NCBI RefSeq assembly: GCF_028767125.1
Contig: NZ_JAKCWP010000002.1
Location: 499,930-563,929 of the forward strand
DNA from: Chelativorans sp. YIM 93263
GTDB lineage: Bacteria; Pseudomonadota; Alphaproteobacteria; Rhizobiales; Rhizobiaceae
Reading direction: 5' to 3'
DNA: 64,000 bases
A program made the translations under genes and the position numbers. Shown in pieces: positions 28,052 through 37,494 of the stretch. Numbering within the stretch: position 1 is the first letter of the stretch; every line of letters starts with the position of its first letter. The notes below the pieces were generated by a model. The model had not been told where the DNA came from. It did no database searches and saw only the letters and a program-made list of their open reading frames with translations.

Positions 28052-28432
28052 TTACTGCTCCTGCGTCGCCTCGATGGCCCGGAGCCGCTCGCCGGCATGG
28101 GACCGGCTGAGGCGGCGCAGCGCCTCGGCCTGCGCCGCCGCCTCCGCGCGGTCGACCCCGTTTTGCTGCCGCTGCCGCGATCTGGCAAGCTCTTCGATCA
28201 ACTGCTCACGCTCGCTTTCGGTGATCTGGCTGGTCGCCGCCGGCAGGGGAATGTTGAGATTGGGATAGCCGTCCGGCTGCGTCGTCGCGCGCACCGCCGA
28301 CTGTGCGCTCGCGGGTGCGGCATCCGTGAGGGAGAGGCTCGAACAGGCCGTCAACGGCAGGATCATCAGCGTGAGACATGCAGCCGCACACCAGCTCGGC
28401 AAAAACCATCGTAAGCGGCCGGTAAATCTCAT
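28052..28432 (-). CDS. Small lipoprotein, unknown function
   Basis: A 126-residue lipoprotein. The signal peptide ends in the lipobox LPLTAC with the lipidated cysteine at C30, and the mature part begins SSLSLTDAAPAS. The C-terminal half is a charged helix (REQLIEELARSRQRQQNGVDRAEAAAQAEALRRLSR) that may form a coiled coil. It is probably anchored in the outer membrane facing the periplasm. It diverges from phaC. No family function is known to me. Confidence 0.75.
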   Translation of the reverse strand: MRFTGRLRWFLPSWCAAACLTLMILPLTACSSLSLTDAAPASAQSAVRATTQPDGYPNLNIPLPAATSQITESEREQLIEELARSRQRQQNGVDRAEAAAQAEALRRLSRSHAGERLRAIEATQEQ

Positions 28433-28507
28433 ATTCTTTTCTCGAACACGTGTTTCTAACACAATGATACGCGAAACTGACTGTCTTTGGGAGGTCCCCC
28501 GCAGGAA

Positions 28508-30325
28508 ATGAGCAGCGGCAAGGATCGGAAATCAGAATCGGACGAGGCCGAGGCTTACCGCGTTGGCGATCCCGAGCGGTTTGCGCTCAATCTTGCGCGC
28601 GCGCTCGAAGAGGCCGGCAAGGCGGCCGGCGCCTGGGCGCGCCCGCGCGAAGAAGGCGAAAACCGCGCCGCCGTCGAGCCCTTCGGCGATATGGCGAACA
28701 CGTTTTCCAAACTTGCCGAATACTGGCTGTCGGACCCCACGCGGGCGTTGGAAGCGCAGACGCGGCTCTTTTCCGGCTATATGGGCATCTGGGCGAACTC
28801 CATCCGCCGCCTGAGCGGAGAGGCGCCGGCGACCGAGCCGCTTGAGCCGAAGGCGGGCGACCGGCGCTTCAAGGATCCCGACTGGGCGCGCAACGCCTTT
28901 TTCGATTTTCTCAAACAGACCTATCTCGTCACCGCCGACTGGGCGGTGGAGCTGGTGGAGAATACGGAGGGGCTCGACGAGGGAACGCGGCAGAAGGCGC
29001 GCTTTTACGTCAAACAGGTGACGGAAGCGCTCTCGCCTTCCAATTTCGTGATGACCAATCCCGAGCTGCTGCGCGAGACGATGGAATCGAGCGGCGAGAA
29101 CCTGGTGCGCGGCATGCGCATGCTGGCCGAGGACATCACCGCCGGCGGAGGGCATCTCAGGCTGCGACAGACGGACCATGCGAAGTTCGAGCTTGGACGC
29201 AATCTCGCCACCACGCCCGGCAAGGTCGTCGCCCGCAGCGACCTGGCCGAAATCATCCAGTATGCGCCGACAACCGAGACGGTCCTGCGCCGGCCGCTCG
29301 TCATCGTGCCGCCCTGGATCAACAAGTACTACGTGCTCGACCTCACCCACGAGCGCTCCTTCATTCGCTGGGCGGTGGACCAGGGACATACGGTCTTCGT
29401 GATTTCCTGGGTGAATCCGGATGAGCGCCATTCGTCCAAGAACTGGGATGATTACATCCGCGACGGCATTGAGCTTGCCGTAAACGAGGCCACGGCCCGC
29501 ACCGGCGAAAACAAGGTGAACGCGGTCGGCTATTGCGTCGGCGGCACGATGCTGGCCGCAGCACTCGCGCTGATGGCGCGGGAGAAAGACGATCGCATCG
29601 CCTCCGCCACGTTCTTCGCCACCCAGGTCGACTTCACCCACGCGGGCGATCTGAAGGTTTTCGTGGACGAGGATTGGCTAAAGATCCTGGAAAAGGAAAT
29701 GGGGGACCGCGGCTATCTGGAGGGCAACCGGGTGGCGACCGTCTTCAACATGCTGCGCGCGCGGGATCTGCTGTGGCCCTATGTGGTCAACAACTATATG
29801 CGCGGCCGGGAGCCCTTGCCCTTCGATGTTCTGTACTGGAACGCAGATTCCACGCGGCTGGCCGCCGCCAACCAGCTCTACTATCTTCGCAACTGCTATC
29901 TGGAGAACAACCTGGCCCATGGCCGGGCAGAGCTGCGCGGCCAGCGCCTTTCACTTTCGGACGTCAACATTCCCGTCTTCAACCTGGCCACGGTGGATGA
30001 CCATATCGCGCCGGCGAAGTCGGTCTACCTCGGTTCCAAGCTCTTCGGCGGCCCCGTGGAGTTCGTGCTGTCGGGCTCCGGGCATATTGCCGGTGTGATC
30101 AACCCGCCGCATCTCGACAAATATCATCACTGGACCGGCAGCACGTCACCGGGCGATCTGGAGGAGTGGATCGCCGGGGCCGAAAAAACCACGGGCTCGT
30201 GGTGGCCACGCTGGCAGGCATGGATAGAAGAACAGGACGATCGCCGTGTGGCGGCACGAAAGCTCGGGGCGCGAGACAAGTCTCTGAAAGACGCTCCGGG
30301 CGAGTATGTTCTTACGCGATTTTGA
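28508..30325 (+). CDS. phaC: Class I poly(3-hydroxyalkanoate) synthase
   Basis: A 605-residue PhaC that polymerises (R)-3-hydroxyacyl-CoA into PHA granules. The catalytic triad is C343 in the lipase-like box GYCVGGT, D498 in VDDHIAP and H526 in SGSGHIAG. The N-terminal 180 residues are the usual variable PhaC domain. ATG 28508 is preferred over an upstream TTG at 28487. phaA/phaB and phaR are not nearby; a PhaJ-like hydratase occurs at 57.2 kb. Confidence 0.95.
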   Translation: MSSGKDRKSESDEAEAYRVGDPERFALNLARALEEAGKAAGAWARPREEGENRAAVEPFGDMANTFSKLAEYWLSDPTRALEAQTRLFSGYMGIWANSIRRLSGEAPATEPLEPKAGDRRFKDPDWARNAFFDFLKQTYLVTADWAVELVENTEGLDEGTRQKARFYVKQVTEALSPSNFVMTNPELLRETMESSGENLVRGMRMLAEDITAGGGHLRLRQTDHAKFELGRNLATTPGKVVARSDLAEIIQYAPTTETVLRRPLVIVPPWINKYYVLDLTHERSFIRWAVDQGHTVFVISWVNPDERHSSKNWDDYIRDGIELAVNEATARTGENKVNAVGYCVGGTMLAAALALMAREKDDRIASATFFATQVDFTHAGDLKVFVDEDWLKILEKEMGDRGYLEGNRVATVFNMLRARDLLWPYVVNNYMRGREPLPFDVLYWNADSTRLAAANQLYYLRNCYLENNLAHGRAELRGQRLSLSDVNIPVFNLATVDDHIAPAKSVYLGSKLFGGPVEFVLSGSGHIAGVINPPHLDKYHHWTGSTSPGDLEEWIAGAEKTTGSWWPRWQAWIEEQDDRRVAARKLGARDKSLKDAPGEYVLTRF

Positions 30326-30473
30326 TTTTTGACGCTCCAATCTGTTCAACTAATATAACACTTAAACACATTGCGATTTGCGGTTAGTCTCTTTACCAAA
30401 CGGTTAGATTTTATGCTGCTTCGGAGCAACGGGGTGGATTTGAACTAATCCGTTTTGCCGGAGAGGGAATATT

Positions 30474-31688
30474 TTGATCCGTATTAGACGGAATACGACG
30501 ACGAGAGGGAATCCCTGCCGCGTCAGCAGTGTTTTTGCCGGCGTGATTGCCGTCTTTCTGACTGCCTCCTGTTCGTCATCCCCCGATGCGCTTGGCCAGC
30601 TTGGCCTTACGCCGACCGCACTGCAAAACGCCCAAGCGGAAACGTCCAGGTCCGATGACCGCGGCGAAGTGGAAAGTGCCACTGCACCTGAAGCTGCCGA
30701 ACAGCCTGCGGCGGCAGGTGAAGACCGGAGTCCGTCCGGGGAGATCAGAGAGCAGGCCGAGCTTTCACAAGACCCGGAACAAGCAAGCGGCACTGTCGAG
30801 ACCTCGGAGAGTACGGAATTTGCCCGGCCGCAGAGGACCAATATCTTCGCCTCGTTGCTCTCCGCGCGTGATTCGAACGCAGCACAGGAGGACCGGCAGG
30901 GCCGTCCCGAAACCGCGGCCGGCGATGGCCAGCCTGCAGAACAGCCGGAATCCGATGACGCCCATATTGCGCTTGCCGCAGAATTGACGCGCACAAAATC
31001 AGGTGACGGCGTCAACCAGAACGATGCACCGGAACGGAAAAACCTGCTTTCGGCTTTTTTCGCGCCGGCAGAACAGCCTGCAAGCACGTCCAATCCCGTC
31101 GCGGAACGGGACGAAGCAGTCACTGCCATGGAGGCTGGACCGAAACAGGTAGCAGCACGTTCGTTCGGTGGTACGAGGGAAATCACTGAGCCGATTGTCG
31201 GCAGCGCTGCCCTGCCCGGCGTGCGGGACAATGACGAACTTTTCAATATCGTGCGCAGTTCCGGCAGCGGCGACAACAGTGATGTCGACCTCTATGAGCA
31301 GAGCGGTTCCTATGAGGTGGCTTCGGCTGCCGGCCTCGCGCGCTTGGCGCCCAACGGTCTATTGAAACAGCGCGACAGTGTCGATGTCTCCTGTTTCAAA
31401 CCTAAGCTGGTGCAAAAGCTCAAGAGAATCGAGCGCCACTTCGGCAAACGTGTCGTCGTTACCTCCGGCTACCGCAGTCCCGCGCATAACAAGCGCGTCC
31501 GTGGCGCGCGCAACTCCCTCCATATGTCCTGCTCGGCGGCAGACATTCACATCAAGGGTGTCGGCAAGTGGGAATTGGCCCGCTTCGCCCGCTCCATTCC
31601 CGGTCGCGGTGGCGTCGGCACCTACTGCCACACGCGCTCGGTGCATGTGGACGTCGGCCCCGAACGCGACTGGAACTGGAGTTGTTGA
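30474..31688 (+). CDS. Lipoprotein with M15/DUF882 peptidase domain (TTG start)
   Basis: A 404-residue lipoprotein. TTG 30474, preceded by GGAGAGGG, starts a basic signal peptide with lipobox LTASC (C33). Residues 34-290 are acidic, Pro/Gln/Ala-rich and almost certainly disordered. The last 105 residues are a compact YcbK/DUF882-type peptidase domain related to M15 carboxypeptidases: VTSGYRSPAHNKRVRGARNSLHMSCSAADIHI holds the His and Asp zinc ligands, and SVHVDVG holds the third ligand. It probably trims peptidoglycan stem peptides, with the long linker reaching from the membrane to the wall. Confidence 0.85.
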   Translation: MIRIRRNTTTRGNPCRVSSVFAGVIAVFLTASCSSSPDALGQLGLTPTALQNAQAETSRSDDRGEVESATAPEAAEQPAAAGEDRSPSGEIREQAELSQDPEQASGTVETSESTEFARPQRTNIFASLLSARDSNAAQEDRQGRPETAAGDGQPAEQPESDDAHIALAAELTRTKSGDGVNQNDAPERKNLLSAFFAPAEQPASTSNPVAERDEAVTAMEAGPKQVAARSFGGTREITEPIVGSAALPGVRDNDELFNIVRSSGSGDNSDVDLYEQSGSYEVASAAGLARLAPNGLLKQRDSVDVSCFKPKLVQKLKRIERHFGKRVVVTSGYRSPAHNKRVRGARNSLHMSCSAADIHIKGVGKWELARFARSIPGRGGVGTYCHTRSVHVDVGPERDWNWSC

Positions 31689-31774
31689 CCTTAGCAGGCG
31701 AAAAATCAGCGACGAATCGCCGGAACGACTTGCCCCCGAGGCCGAACGTCACTATAAGGCGCCTCGTCTTGCAC

Positions 31775-31850
31775 GCGCCCATCGTCTAGCGGTCTAGGAC
31801 GCCGCCCTTTCACGGCGGAAACACGGGTTCGAGTCCCGTTGGGCGTGCCA
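31775..31850 (+). tRNA. tRNA-Glu (anticodon TTC)
   Basis: A complete 76-base cloverleaf. The acceptor stem pairs GCGCCCA with TGGGCGT, with a terminal G-U. The anticodon stem-loop is CCGCC-CTTTCAC-GGCGG, giving TTC. The T arm is ACGGG-TTCGAGT-CCCGT and CCA is encoded. A TATAAG box lies about 20 bases upstream. Confidence 0.97.
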
Positions 31851-32091
31851 AGAAAATCAGATGCTTATGCAATGGTTTTCATGCTGGGGGCAATTCCTCC
31901 ATTTCTCCGTAGAATCCGCATCATTCACCGCCTTTCATTCGGTCGCCTTTCGTTTGCCGATTCGGAACTCCGTGGCATAGTGGCTCCATGGGAATCGAAA
32001 GATCGCGGTGGAGAATGTCGAAGTGACGCTCCTCGAGGGTTCTTCGGACCGGCAGAGGCAATCCGGGCGGGCAGCAGCAAGGAGTGAAGCC

Positions 32092-33852
32092 ATGACGAGA
32101 TGGAAGCTGATCGGCGCGGTAGCGCTCGTCGCGGGGACTGCGCTTTCGGCACCCGCTGCGGCACAGCAGGCCGCAGACGCGCTGGCCCCGGAGGCGGCCA
32201 GCCGCACGCAAGAAAATGCATTGGTCGAGGCCGAGCGCCAGATGGTGGCCGCGGCCAATCCGCTGGCGGCCGAAGCTGGGCTGGAAGTCCTGCGCGAAGG
32301 CGGAAGCGCGGCTGACGCTCTGGTCACCGTCCAGACCGTTCTGGGCCTCGTCGAACCGCAATCCTCCGGCCTCGGCGGCGGCGCTTTTCTCGTCTGGTAC
32401 GATGCCGAGAGCGGTGAAATCACTACGTTCGACGGTCGTGAAACCGCCCCGATGGCAGCATCGCCGGAGCTCTTTCTGGACGAAAGCGGCGAACCGATGG
32501 GCTTTTTCGAGGCAGTCGTGGGTGGCCGCTCGGTTGGTACACCCGGCGTTGTGCGGCTGATGGAAGAATTTCATGAGCGACATGGCAATCTCGACTGGGA
32601 GAGCCTCTTTCAGCCGGCCATCGACCTGGCCACTGACGGCTTCGAAGTCTCACCGCGGCTGCACATGCTCATCGAGGAGGACCGCGGCAGGCTCGATCAG
32701 GAAGCTGCCGCGCGGGAGTATTTCTACGACGAATCCGGTGAGCCGCTTGCAACCGGTACACTGCTAAAAAATCCGGAGTATGCCGATACCCTGCAAGCGA
32801 TCGCTCAGGGTGGCGCCGACGCTTTCTATACCGGTGAAGTTGCCGAGAAGATCGTGGCTGCCGTCCAGGGCCACGAGGAGAATCCAGGACTTCTCAGCCT
32901 CGAAGATCTGGCCGCCTATGAGGTAAAGGAGCGGCCGGCAGTATGCGCGCCCTATCGGGACCGGGATGTTTGCGGGATGGGACCGCCCTCCTCCGGCGCG
33001 CTGACGGTTGGCCAGATTCTCGGCATGGTCTCCCATTTCGATCTCGCCACCCTTGGGCCCGACGATCCGGAGAGTTGGCGCGTTATCGGCGACGCCACGC
33101 GGCTGGCCTTTGCCGATCGCGGGCTCTACATGGCCGATAGCGACTTCGTCTCCATGCCCAAGGGGCTTTTGAACCAGGATTATCTGGAAACCCGTGCCGC
33201 GCTCATTCGCCGGCAGACCGCTCTTCCGGACGAGGAGGTAAAAGCCGGCACCCCGCCCTGGGACAAGGCCGAACTGCGAGTGCCGGGCATAGAGCTCGAG
33301 CAGCCCTCCACAAGCCATTTCGTCATCGTCGACGAGGCAGGGAACATCGCATCCATAACGACCACGATAGAAAACGGCTTCGGCTCGCGGCAGATGGCCG
33401 CCGGTTTCCTGCTCAACAACGAGCTCACCGATTTTTCCTTCTCGCCGGAAAGCGATGGAGAAGCGGTTGCCAACCGGGTGGAACCGGGGAAGCGCCCCCG
33501 CTCATCCATGTCGCCGACGATCATCCTGAATGACGGTGCACCCGAATACGCGCTCGGCTCACCGGGCGGGAGCAACATCATTCCCTACGTCGCAAACACC
33601 ATCATTGCCCTGATCGACTGGGACATGAACATTCAGGAGGCGATCTCGCTTCCCCACCTGACGAATCGCTTCGGCACCTACCATCTGGAAGCCGGCACGT
33701 CCGCCGAAGATTTCGCCGACGACCTTCAGGCACTTGGTTTCGAGACCGAGATCACCGATCTCAATTCGGGCTTGCACGGCGTGGCATTCACACCCGACGG
33801 GCTGGAAGGCGCCGCCGATCCCCGCCGCGAGGGCGTGGCTGTCGGCGACTGA
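32092..33852 (+). CDS. ggt: Gamma-glutamyltranspeptidase
   Basis: A 586-residue N-terminal nucleophile hydrolase that cleaves gamma-glutamyl bonds of glutathione. The signal peptide is residues 1-25 (LIGAVALVAGTALSAPAAAQ), placing it in the periplasm. The precursor self-cleaves before T407 (EQPSTSHFVIV), which becomes the nucleophile of the small subunit; GSPGGSNIIPYV forms the oxyanion site. ATG 32092 follows AAGGAG and starts directly at the signal peptide, so the upstream in-frame extension is rejected. It probably salvages amino acids from external glutathione. Confidence 0.94.
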   Translation: MTRWKLIGAVALVAGTALSAPAAAQQAADALAPEAASRTQENALVEAERQMVAAANPLAAEAGLEVLREGGSAADALVTVQTVLGLVEPQSSGLGGGAFLVWYDAESGEITTFDGRETAPMAASPELFLDESGEPMGFFEAVVGGRSVGTPGVVRLMEEFHERHGNLDWESLFQPAIDLATDGFEVSPRLHMLIEEDRGRLDQEAAAREYFYDESGEPLATGTLLKNPEYADTLQAIAQGGADAFYTGEVAEKIVAAVQGHEENPGLLSLEDLAAYEVKERPAVCAPYRDRDVCGMGPPSSGALTVGQILGMVSHFDLATLGPDDPESWRVIGDATRLAFADRGLYMADSDFVSMPKGLLNQDYLETRAALIRRQTALPDEEVKAGTPPWDKAELRVPGIELEQPSTSHFVIVDEAGNIASITTTIENGFGSRQMAAGFLLNNELTDFSFSPESDGEAVANRVEPGKRPRSSMSPTIILNDGAPEYALGSPGGSNIIPYVANTIIALIDWDMNIQEAISLPHLTNRFGTYHLEAGTSAEDFADDLQALGFETEITDLNSGLHGVAFTPDGLEGAADPRREGVAVGD

Positions 33853-34029
33853 CAGGTGCGCTCGAAGACGATGCCGTGCGGGCCAGACCGCGCGGCTCGT
33901 TGTGGAGCATCTGGGCGGCGCCGGGATTTGACGCGGGAGATGCTGGCCCGCTAGGAAGGCACGCTCGCCGTGCGTCCGTTTGCACCGCGCGAGCTTGTTG
34001 CATGTTCTCCGACGGGTATCTGGCGCCCC

Positions 34030-34731
34030 ATGAAATTCCCCTCCCCCTTGATCGAAGCCCGACTGGTTCGCCGCTATAAGCGCTTTCTCGCCGATGTGAC
34101 GTTGGGCGACGGCACGGCGCTGACTGTCGCCGTCCCCAACACCGGGTCCATGCTCGGCCTGACGGCGCCGGGCTCGCGCATCTTCCTTTCGAAATCGGCC
34201 AACCCCAAGCGCAAATACGCCCACACGCTGGAGCTGGTCGAGGCGGACGGCACGCTGGTCGGCATCAACACCGGCCTGCCTAACCGGCTGGCGGCAGAGG
34301 CGATCCGCAGCGGCCTGGTCAGCGATCTTGCCTCCTATCCGGTCGTGAAGCCGGAGCAGCGCTACGGCGAGCGCTCGCGCATCGATTTCCTGCTGGAGCA
34401 CCCCGAGCGTCCGCCAGCCTATGTGGAGGTGAAGAACGTGCATTACATGCGCGAGACGGGACTGGCGGAATTTCCAGACACGGTGACGAACCGCGGCGCG
34501 CGCCATCTAGAAGAACTGGTGGCCATGCGCGCGGCCGGCGCGCGGGCGGTCATGGTCTATGTGGTGCAGCGCGGCGATTGCGCCCGCTTTCGTCTTTGCG
34601 CCGATCTCGATCCCGTTTATGCGGAAACATTCGCGCGAGCGCGGGCTGCCGGGGTTGAAGCTTTCGTGCTAGGGTGCCAAATCAGTGCTGAAGCAATCAT
34701 CCCCGATCGCCTGATCGAAATGGAATTCTGA
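34030..34731 (+). CDS. sfsA: SfsA family DNA/RNA nuclease-like protein
   Basis: A 233-residue SfsA protein. Conserved blocks are [12 protein letters not shown] near the N-terminus, and [10 protein letters not shown] with [16 protein letters not shown] in the restriction-endonuclease-like core. E. coli SfsA was first tied to maltose gene expression and binds DNA; its true role is unclear. It begins at ATG 34030 ([12 protein letters not shown]) and lies 4 bases before map, the usual rhizobial order sfsA-map-radC. Confidence 0.93.
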   Translation: MKFPSPLIEARLVRRYKRFLADVTLGDGTALTVAVPNTGSMLGLTAPGSRIFLSKSANPKRKYAHTLELVEADGTLVGINTGLPNRLAAEAIRSGLVSDLASYPVVKPEQRYGERSRIDFLLEHPERPPAYVEVKNVHYMRETGLAEFPDTVTNRGARHLEELVAMRAAGARAVMVYVVQRGDCARFRLCADLDPVYAETFARARAAGVEAFVLGCQISAEAIIPDRLIEMEF

Positions 34732-34735
34732 GGAA

Positions 34736-35563
34736 ATGGTTACATACCTTGACGCCGATACCGCGCCGCTGCGCAACACTGGCCAGATCCGCCTTTATAG
34801 CGAGCAAGATTTCGAAGGCATGCGCAAGGCATCGCAGCTTACCGCGCGCTGCCTGGACGAACTGGCCTCGATCGTAAAACCCGGGGTGACGACCGCAGAG
34901 ATCGACCGCTTCGTTTTCGAGTTCGGGCAGGACAACGGCGCCATTCCCGCCACGCTGAACTATCGTGGCTATACGCACTCCACCTGCACATCTATCAACC
35001 ATGTGGTCTGCCACGGGATACCCGATGAGAAGCCGTTGAAGAACGGCGATATCGTCAACATCGATGTGACTTATGTGATTGACGGCTGGCATGGCGATTC
35101 CAGTCGCATGTACCCGGTTGGCCAGATCAAACGCGCCGCCGAGCGGCTTCTGGAGGTCACGCACGAGTGCCTGATGTTCGGCATTGCAGCCGTCAAGCCC
35201 GGCGCACGAACCGGGGCAATCGGCGCGGCGATCCAGGACTATGCTGAAGGCCAGCGCTGCTCGGTGGTGCGTGACTTCTGCGGCCACGGGGTGGGCCGTC
35301 TTTTCCATGATGCGCCCAATATTCTCCACTATGGCAGCCCCAACGAAGGCGTGGAGATGCGGCCGGGCATGATCTTCACCATTGAGCCGATGATCAATCT
35401 GGGCCGCCCGCACGTGAAGGTGCTTTCCGACGGCTGGACGGCAGTGACGCGCGACCGCTCGCTCTCGGCGCAGTACGAGCACTCAATCGGCGTAACGGAG
35501 AATGGCTGCGAGATATTCACCCAGTCGCCGGCTGGGCTGGATCGGCCGGGCCTGAGTTCATAG
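34736..35563 (+). CDS. map: Type I methionine aminopeptidase
   Basis: A 275-residue MetAP of the pita-bread fold that removes the N-terminal methionine from nascent proteins. Metal ligands are the two aspartates of [17 protein letters not shown], the histidine of [13 protein letters not shown], and the glutamates of FTIEPMI and [11 protein letters not shown]. It has a short N-terminal extension relative to E. coli, typical of alphaproteobacteria. It is the middle gene of sfsA-map-radC. Confidence 0.95.
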   Translation: MVTYLDADTAPLRNTGQIRLYSEQDFEGMRKASQLTARCLDELASIVKPGVTTAEIDRFVFEFGQDNGAIPATLNYRGYTHSTCTSINHVVCHGIPDEKPLKNGDIVNIDVTYVIDGWHGDSSRMYPVGQIKRAAERLLEVTHECLMFGIAAVKPGARTGAIGAAIQDYAEGQRCSVVRDFCGHGVGRLFHDAPNILHYGSPNEGVEMRPGMIFTIEPMINLGRPHVKVLSDGWTAVTRDRSLSAQYEHSIGVTENGCEIFTQSPAGLDRPGLSS

Positions 35564-35595
35564 ACTTTCGGCAGCGGCCGGCGGGGGGGCGGTTC

Positions 35596-36366
35596 ATGAC
35601 CGAAGACGACGAGCGCGGCTTTTTCGGCGAGGGCGCAGTCCAGCCGGCGGTGGAACCCGGCCGGAAAATAGGGAAGAAAGCAAGCAAAGGCGGCAAAAAG
35701 CATTATGAAGGTCACCGGGAGCGGCTGCGCCAGCGCTTCGACGAGGCCGGCAGCGACGCTCTTTCCGATTATGAGCTTCTGGAGATGCTCCTTTTCCGCT
35801 CCGTGCCGCGCGCCGATACCAAGGCACCTGCCAAGGCGCTTTTGGAGAAATTCGGCTCCATCGGCGAGGTTCTTGGCGCGCCGGAAAGCAGGCTGCGCGA
35901 GGTGCCCGGCATCGGCGAGGCCGCCGCGCGCGACCTGAAGCTCATCGCCGCCCTCACCCAGCGCATGCTGAAGGCGGAGGTGCGCGGACGACAAGTGCTC
36001 TCCTCGTGGTCGCAGGTGCTGGAATATTGCCGCGCGACCATGGCCTATGAGGACCGCGAACAGTTCCGCATTCTCTTCCTTGATAAAAAGAACGCCCTCA
36101 TCACCGACGAACGCCAGCAGGTCGGCACCGTCGACCACACGCCGGTTTACCCTCGCGAGATCGTGCGCCGCGCGCTGGAGCTTTCGGCAAGCGCCATAAT
36201 TCTGGTGCACAACCACCCTTCGGGCGACCCCACGCCCTCACGTGCCGACATCGAAATGACCAAGACCATCATCTCCACCGCCGAGCCGATGGGCATCACG
36301 ATCCATGACCATATCATTATCGGCAAGAACGGCCATGCGAGCATGAAGGGCCTGCAGCTGATTTAG
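35596..36366 (+). CDS. radC: RadC/JAMM-domain protein
   Basis: A 256-residue RadC family protein. A helix-hairpin-helix-like region ([15 protein letters not shown]) precedes the MPN/JAMM domain with metal motif [14 protein letters not shown]. The old role in DNA repair has been withdrawn for E. coli RadC and the function is uncertain. The first 35 residues are lysine-rich and disordered. An intrinsic terminator lies about 70 bases after the stop, ending the sfsA-map-radC unit. Confidence 0.93.
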   Translation: MTEDDERGFFGEGAVQPAVEPGRKIGKKASKGGKKHYEGHRERLRQRFDEAGSDALSDYELLEMLLFRSVPRADTKAPAKALLEKFGSIGEVLGAPESRLREVPGIGEAAARDLKLIAALTQRMLKAEVRGRQVLSSWSQVLEYCRATMAYEDREQFRILFLDKKNALITDERQQVGTVDHTPVYPREIVRRALELSASAIILVHNHPSGDPTPSRADIEMTKTIISTAEPMGITIHDHIIIGKNGHASMKGLQLI

Positions 36367-36435
36367 CTGCAAACCGGCATTCAGGATAACCAGCGGCAAA
36401 ACCTAACTGTAAAGCTGACGCAAGACGTGTGGGAG

Positions 36436-36485
36436 ACCGGCCAGCCTCTCGTTAATTATGATTGGAAGGCTGACCGGCCGTTTTT
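36436..36485 (+). terminator. Intrinsic terminator after radC
   Basis: CCGGCCAGCCT pairs with AGGCTGACCGG (one C-A mismatch) across an AT-rich loop, then GTTTTT follows. It terminates the sfsA-map-radC transcript. Confidence 0.85.
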
Positions 36486-36545
36486 ATCGCGCCTCTGCCG
36501 GGCGCGCTAGTGTCCCCCCGCCCCTGCCAGATACAAGCAGGAACC

Positions 36546-36665
36546 ATGCCAGCTCCCGGCGGAAGCAGAAAGATCATCGAAAAACCAGATGCTTGGGTGG
36601 AAACCCTGAATCAAATTGGCAAGATCGCCAAAGAACCAGAGTCCCGCAGGGAAACAGACGGATAG
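36546..36665 (+). CDS. Possible small basic protein
   Basis: A 39-codon frame from ATG 36546 encodes a charged peptide (MPAPGGSRKIIEKPDAWVET, then a lysine/glutamate-rich tail). AGGA lies four bases before the start. It is located after the radC terminator, so it would need its own promoter. There is no known family; it could be chance. It was considered as an anti-sigma factor for the neighbouring ECF sigma gene, but it lacks the conserved NepR core. Confidence 0.3.
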   Translation: MPAPGGSRKIIEKPDAWVETLNQIGKIAKEPESRRETDG

Positions 36666-36730
36666 TCATATCCGGACGTGACGTGCCAAAGCGCGACACG
36701 TGAAGCAGGCCACGCAGCTATGTCGGTTGC

Positions 36731-37309
36731 TCAGGCGTAGGAAATGCCGCTGTCGCTTCCGGGGCTCGCCTCTTCGCGTTGAACGGCGGAAACGCTGGAT
36801 TGCTCGCCGAGCTCCATCAACAGCCGTAGCCGGGCTCTGTTGAGCCGGCTCTTGATCGTGCCGATCGCGCAATTGCAGATCGTGGCAGCCTCCTCGTAGC
36901 TCATCCCCAGAACCCCGATCAGCATCATGACTTCCCTCTGCTGCTCGGGCAGGCGCTGGATGGCGCTGTGGATCTCCAGACCCCGCGCTGACCATTCCTG
37001 GGTGGCCCCGACAACGGGTTTTGCCGATACGCAGTCGGCAGACCCCGGCGCCTCGCGCTTCGAAACCTTGATTTTCGTGTAGAAGGTGTTGCGCATGATA
37101 GTAAAAAGCCAGGACTTCATGCTCGTCCCGACTTCGAATTGGTGTAAGTGAGAAAGGCCTTTTGTGAGCGTCTCCTGTACCAGGTCGTCAGCATCGTTGG
37201 CGTCCCGGTAGAAGGTCCTCGCAAAGGCACGTAGCGCGGGGATAAGGTCGACGATCTCGGAGCCGGGGTGCCTCGGAGCGCTGTCTCTCAATTGGGCGGA
37301 CGGTGCCAT
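36731..37309 (-). CDS. ECF-type RNA polymerase sigma factor
   Basis: A 192-residue sigma-70 family factor of the ECF group. Region 2 is LRAFARTFYRDANDADDLVQETL with SWLFTIMRNTFYTKIK, and region 4 is LPEQQREVMMLIGVLGMSYEEAATICNCAIGTIKSRLNRARLRL. ATG 37309 has GAAGGGA about 8 bases upstream; an ATG six codons earlier lacks a site. It resembles the general-stress EcfG-like factors of rhizobia, but neither NepR nor PhyR is adjacent. No anti-sigma gene is seen here. Confidence 0.88.
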   Translation of the reverse strand: MAPSAQLRDSAPRHPGSEIVDLIPALRAFARTFYRDANDADDLVQETLTKGLSHLHQFEVGTSMKSWLFTIMRNTFYTKIKVSKREAPGSADCVSAKPVVGATQEWSARGLEIHSAIQRLPEQQREVMMLIGVLGMSYEEAATICNCAIGTIKSRLNRARLRLLMELGEQSSVSAVQREEASPGSDSGISYA

Positions 37310-37440
37310 TCCGAAATCCCTTCTCATGCGACCAGACGTTTCGGCTGCTTGCGTGGATTAATGCGCGATGGCGCGGTGAGTTCCAAAGCCGCATCGTGTG
37401 TTGCAGAGAAAGGGGCGCGAACCGCCGCAAGAATTGGGAT

Positions 37441-37474
37441 AGCCGGGAGCGACACTTGCCGCTCCCGGCTTTTA
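37441..37474 (+). terminator. Strong hairpin with T-tract upstream of the sigma gene
   Basis: AGCCGGGAGCG pairs perfectly with CGCTCCCGGCT (11 bp, 8-base loop), followed on the plus strand by TTTTAT. The copA gene ends just downstream on the minus strand, so the hairpin also caps that transcript, though without T residues in that direction. No plus-strand gene precedes it. Confidence 0.75.
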
Positions 37475-37494
37475 TGCTGCGCTGTGCAGGAAAT

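Larger units (their letters stand above)
36367..36730. other. Gap between radC and the sigma factor gene
   Basis: These 364 bases hold the radC terminator and one candidate small gene described separately. Nothing else is recognisable. In particular no NepR-like anti-sigma gene was found beside the ECF sigma factor. Confidence 0.5.

Noticed and set aside
36367-36730. NepR anti-sigma gene beside the ECF sigma factor
   Set aside because: The only small frame lacks the conserved leucine/tyrosine core of NepR, and no PhyR gene is adjacent.
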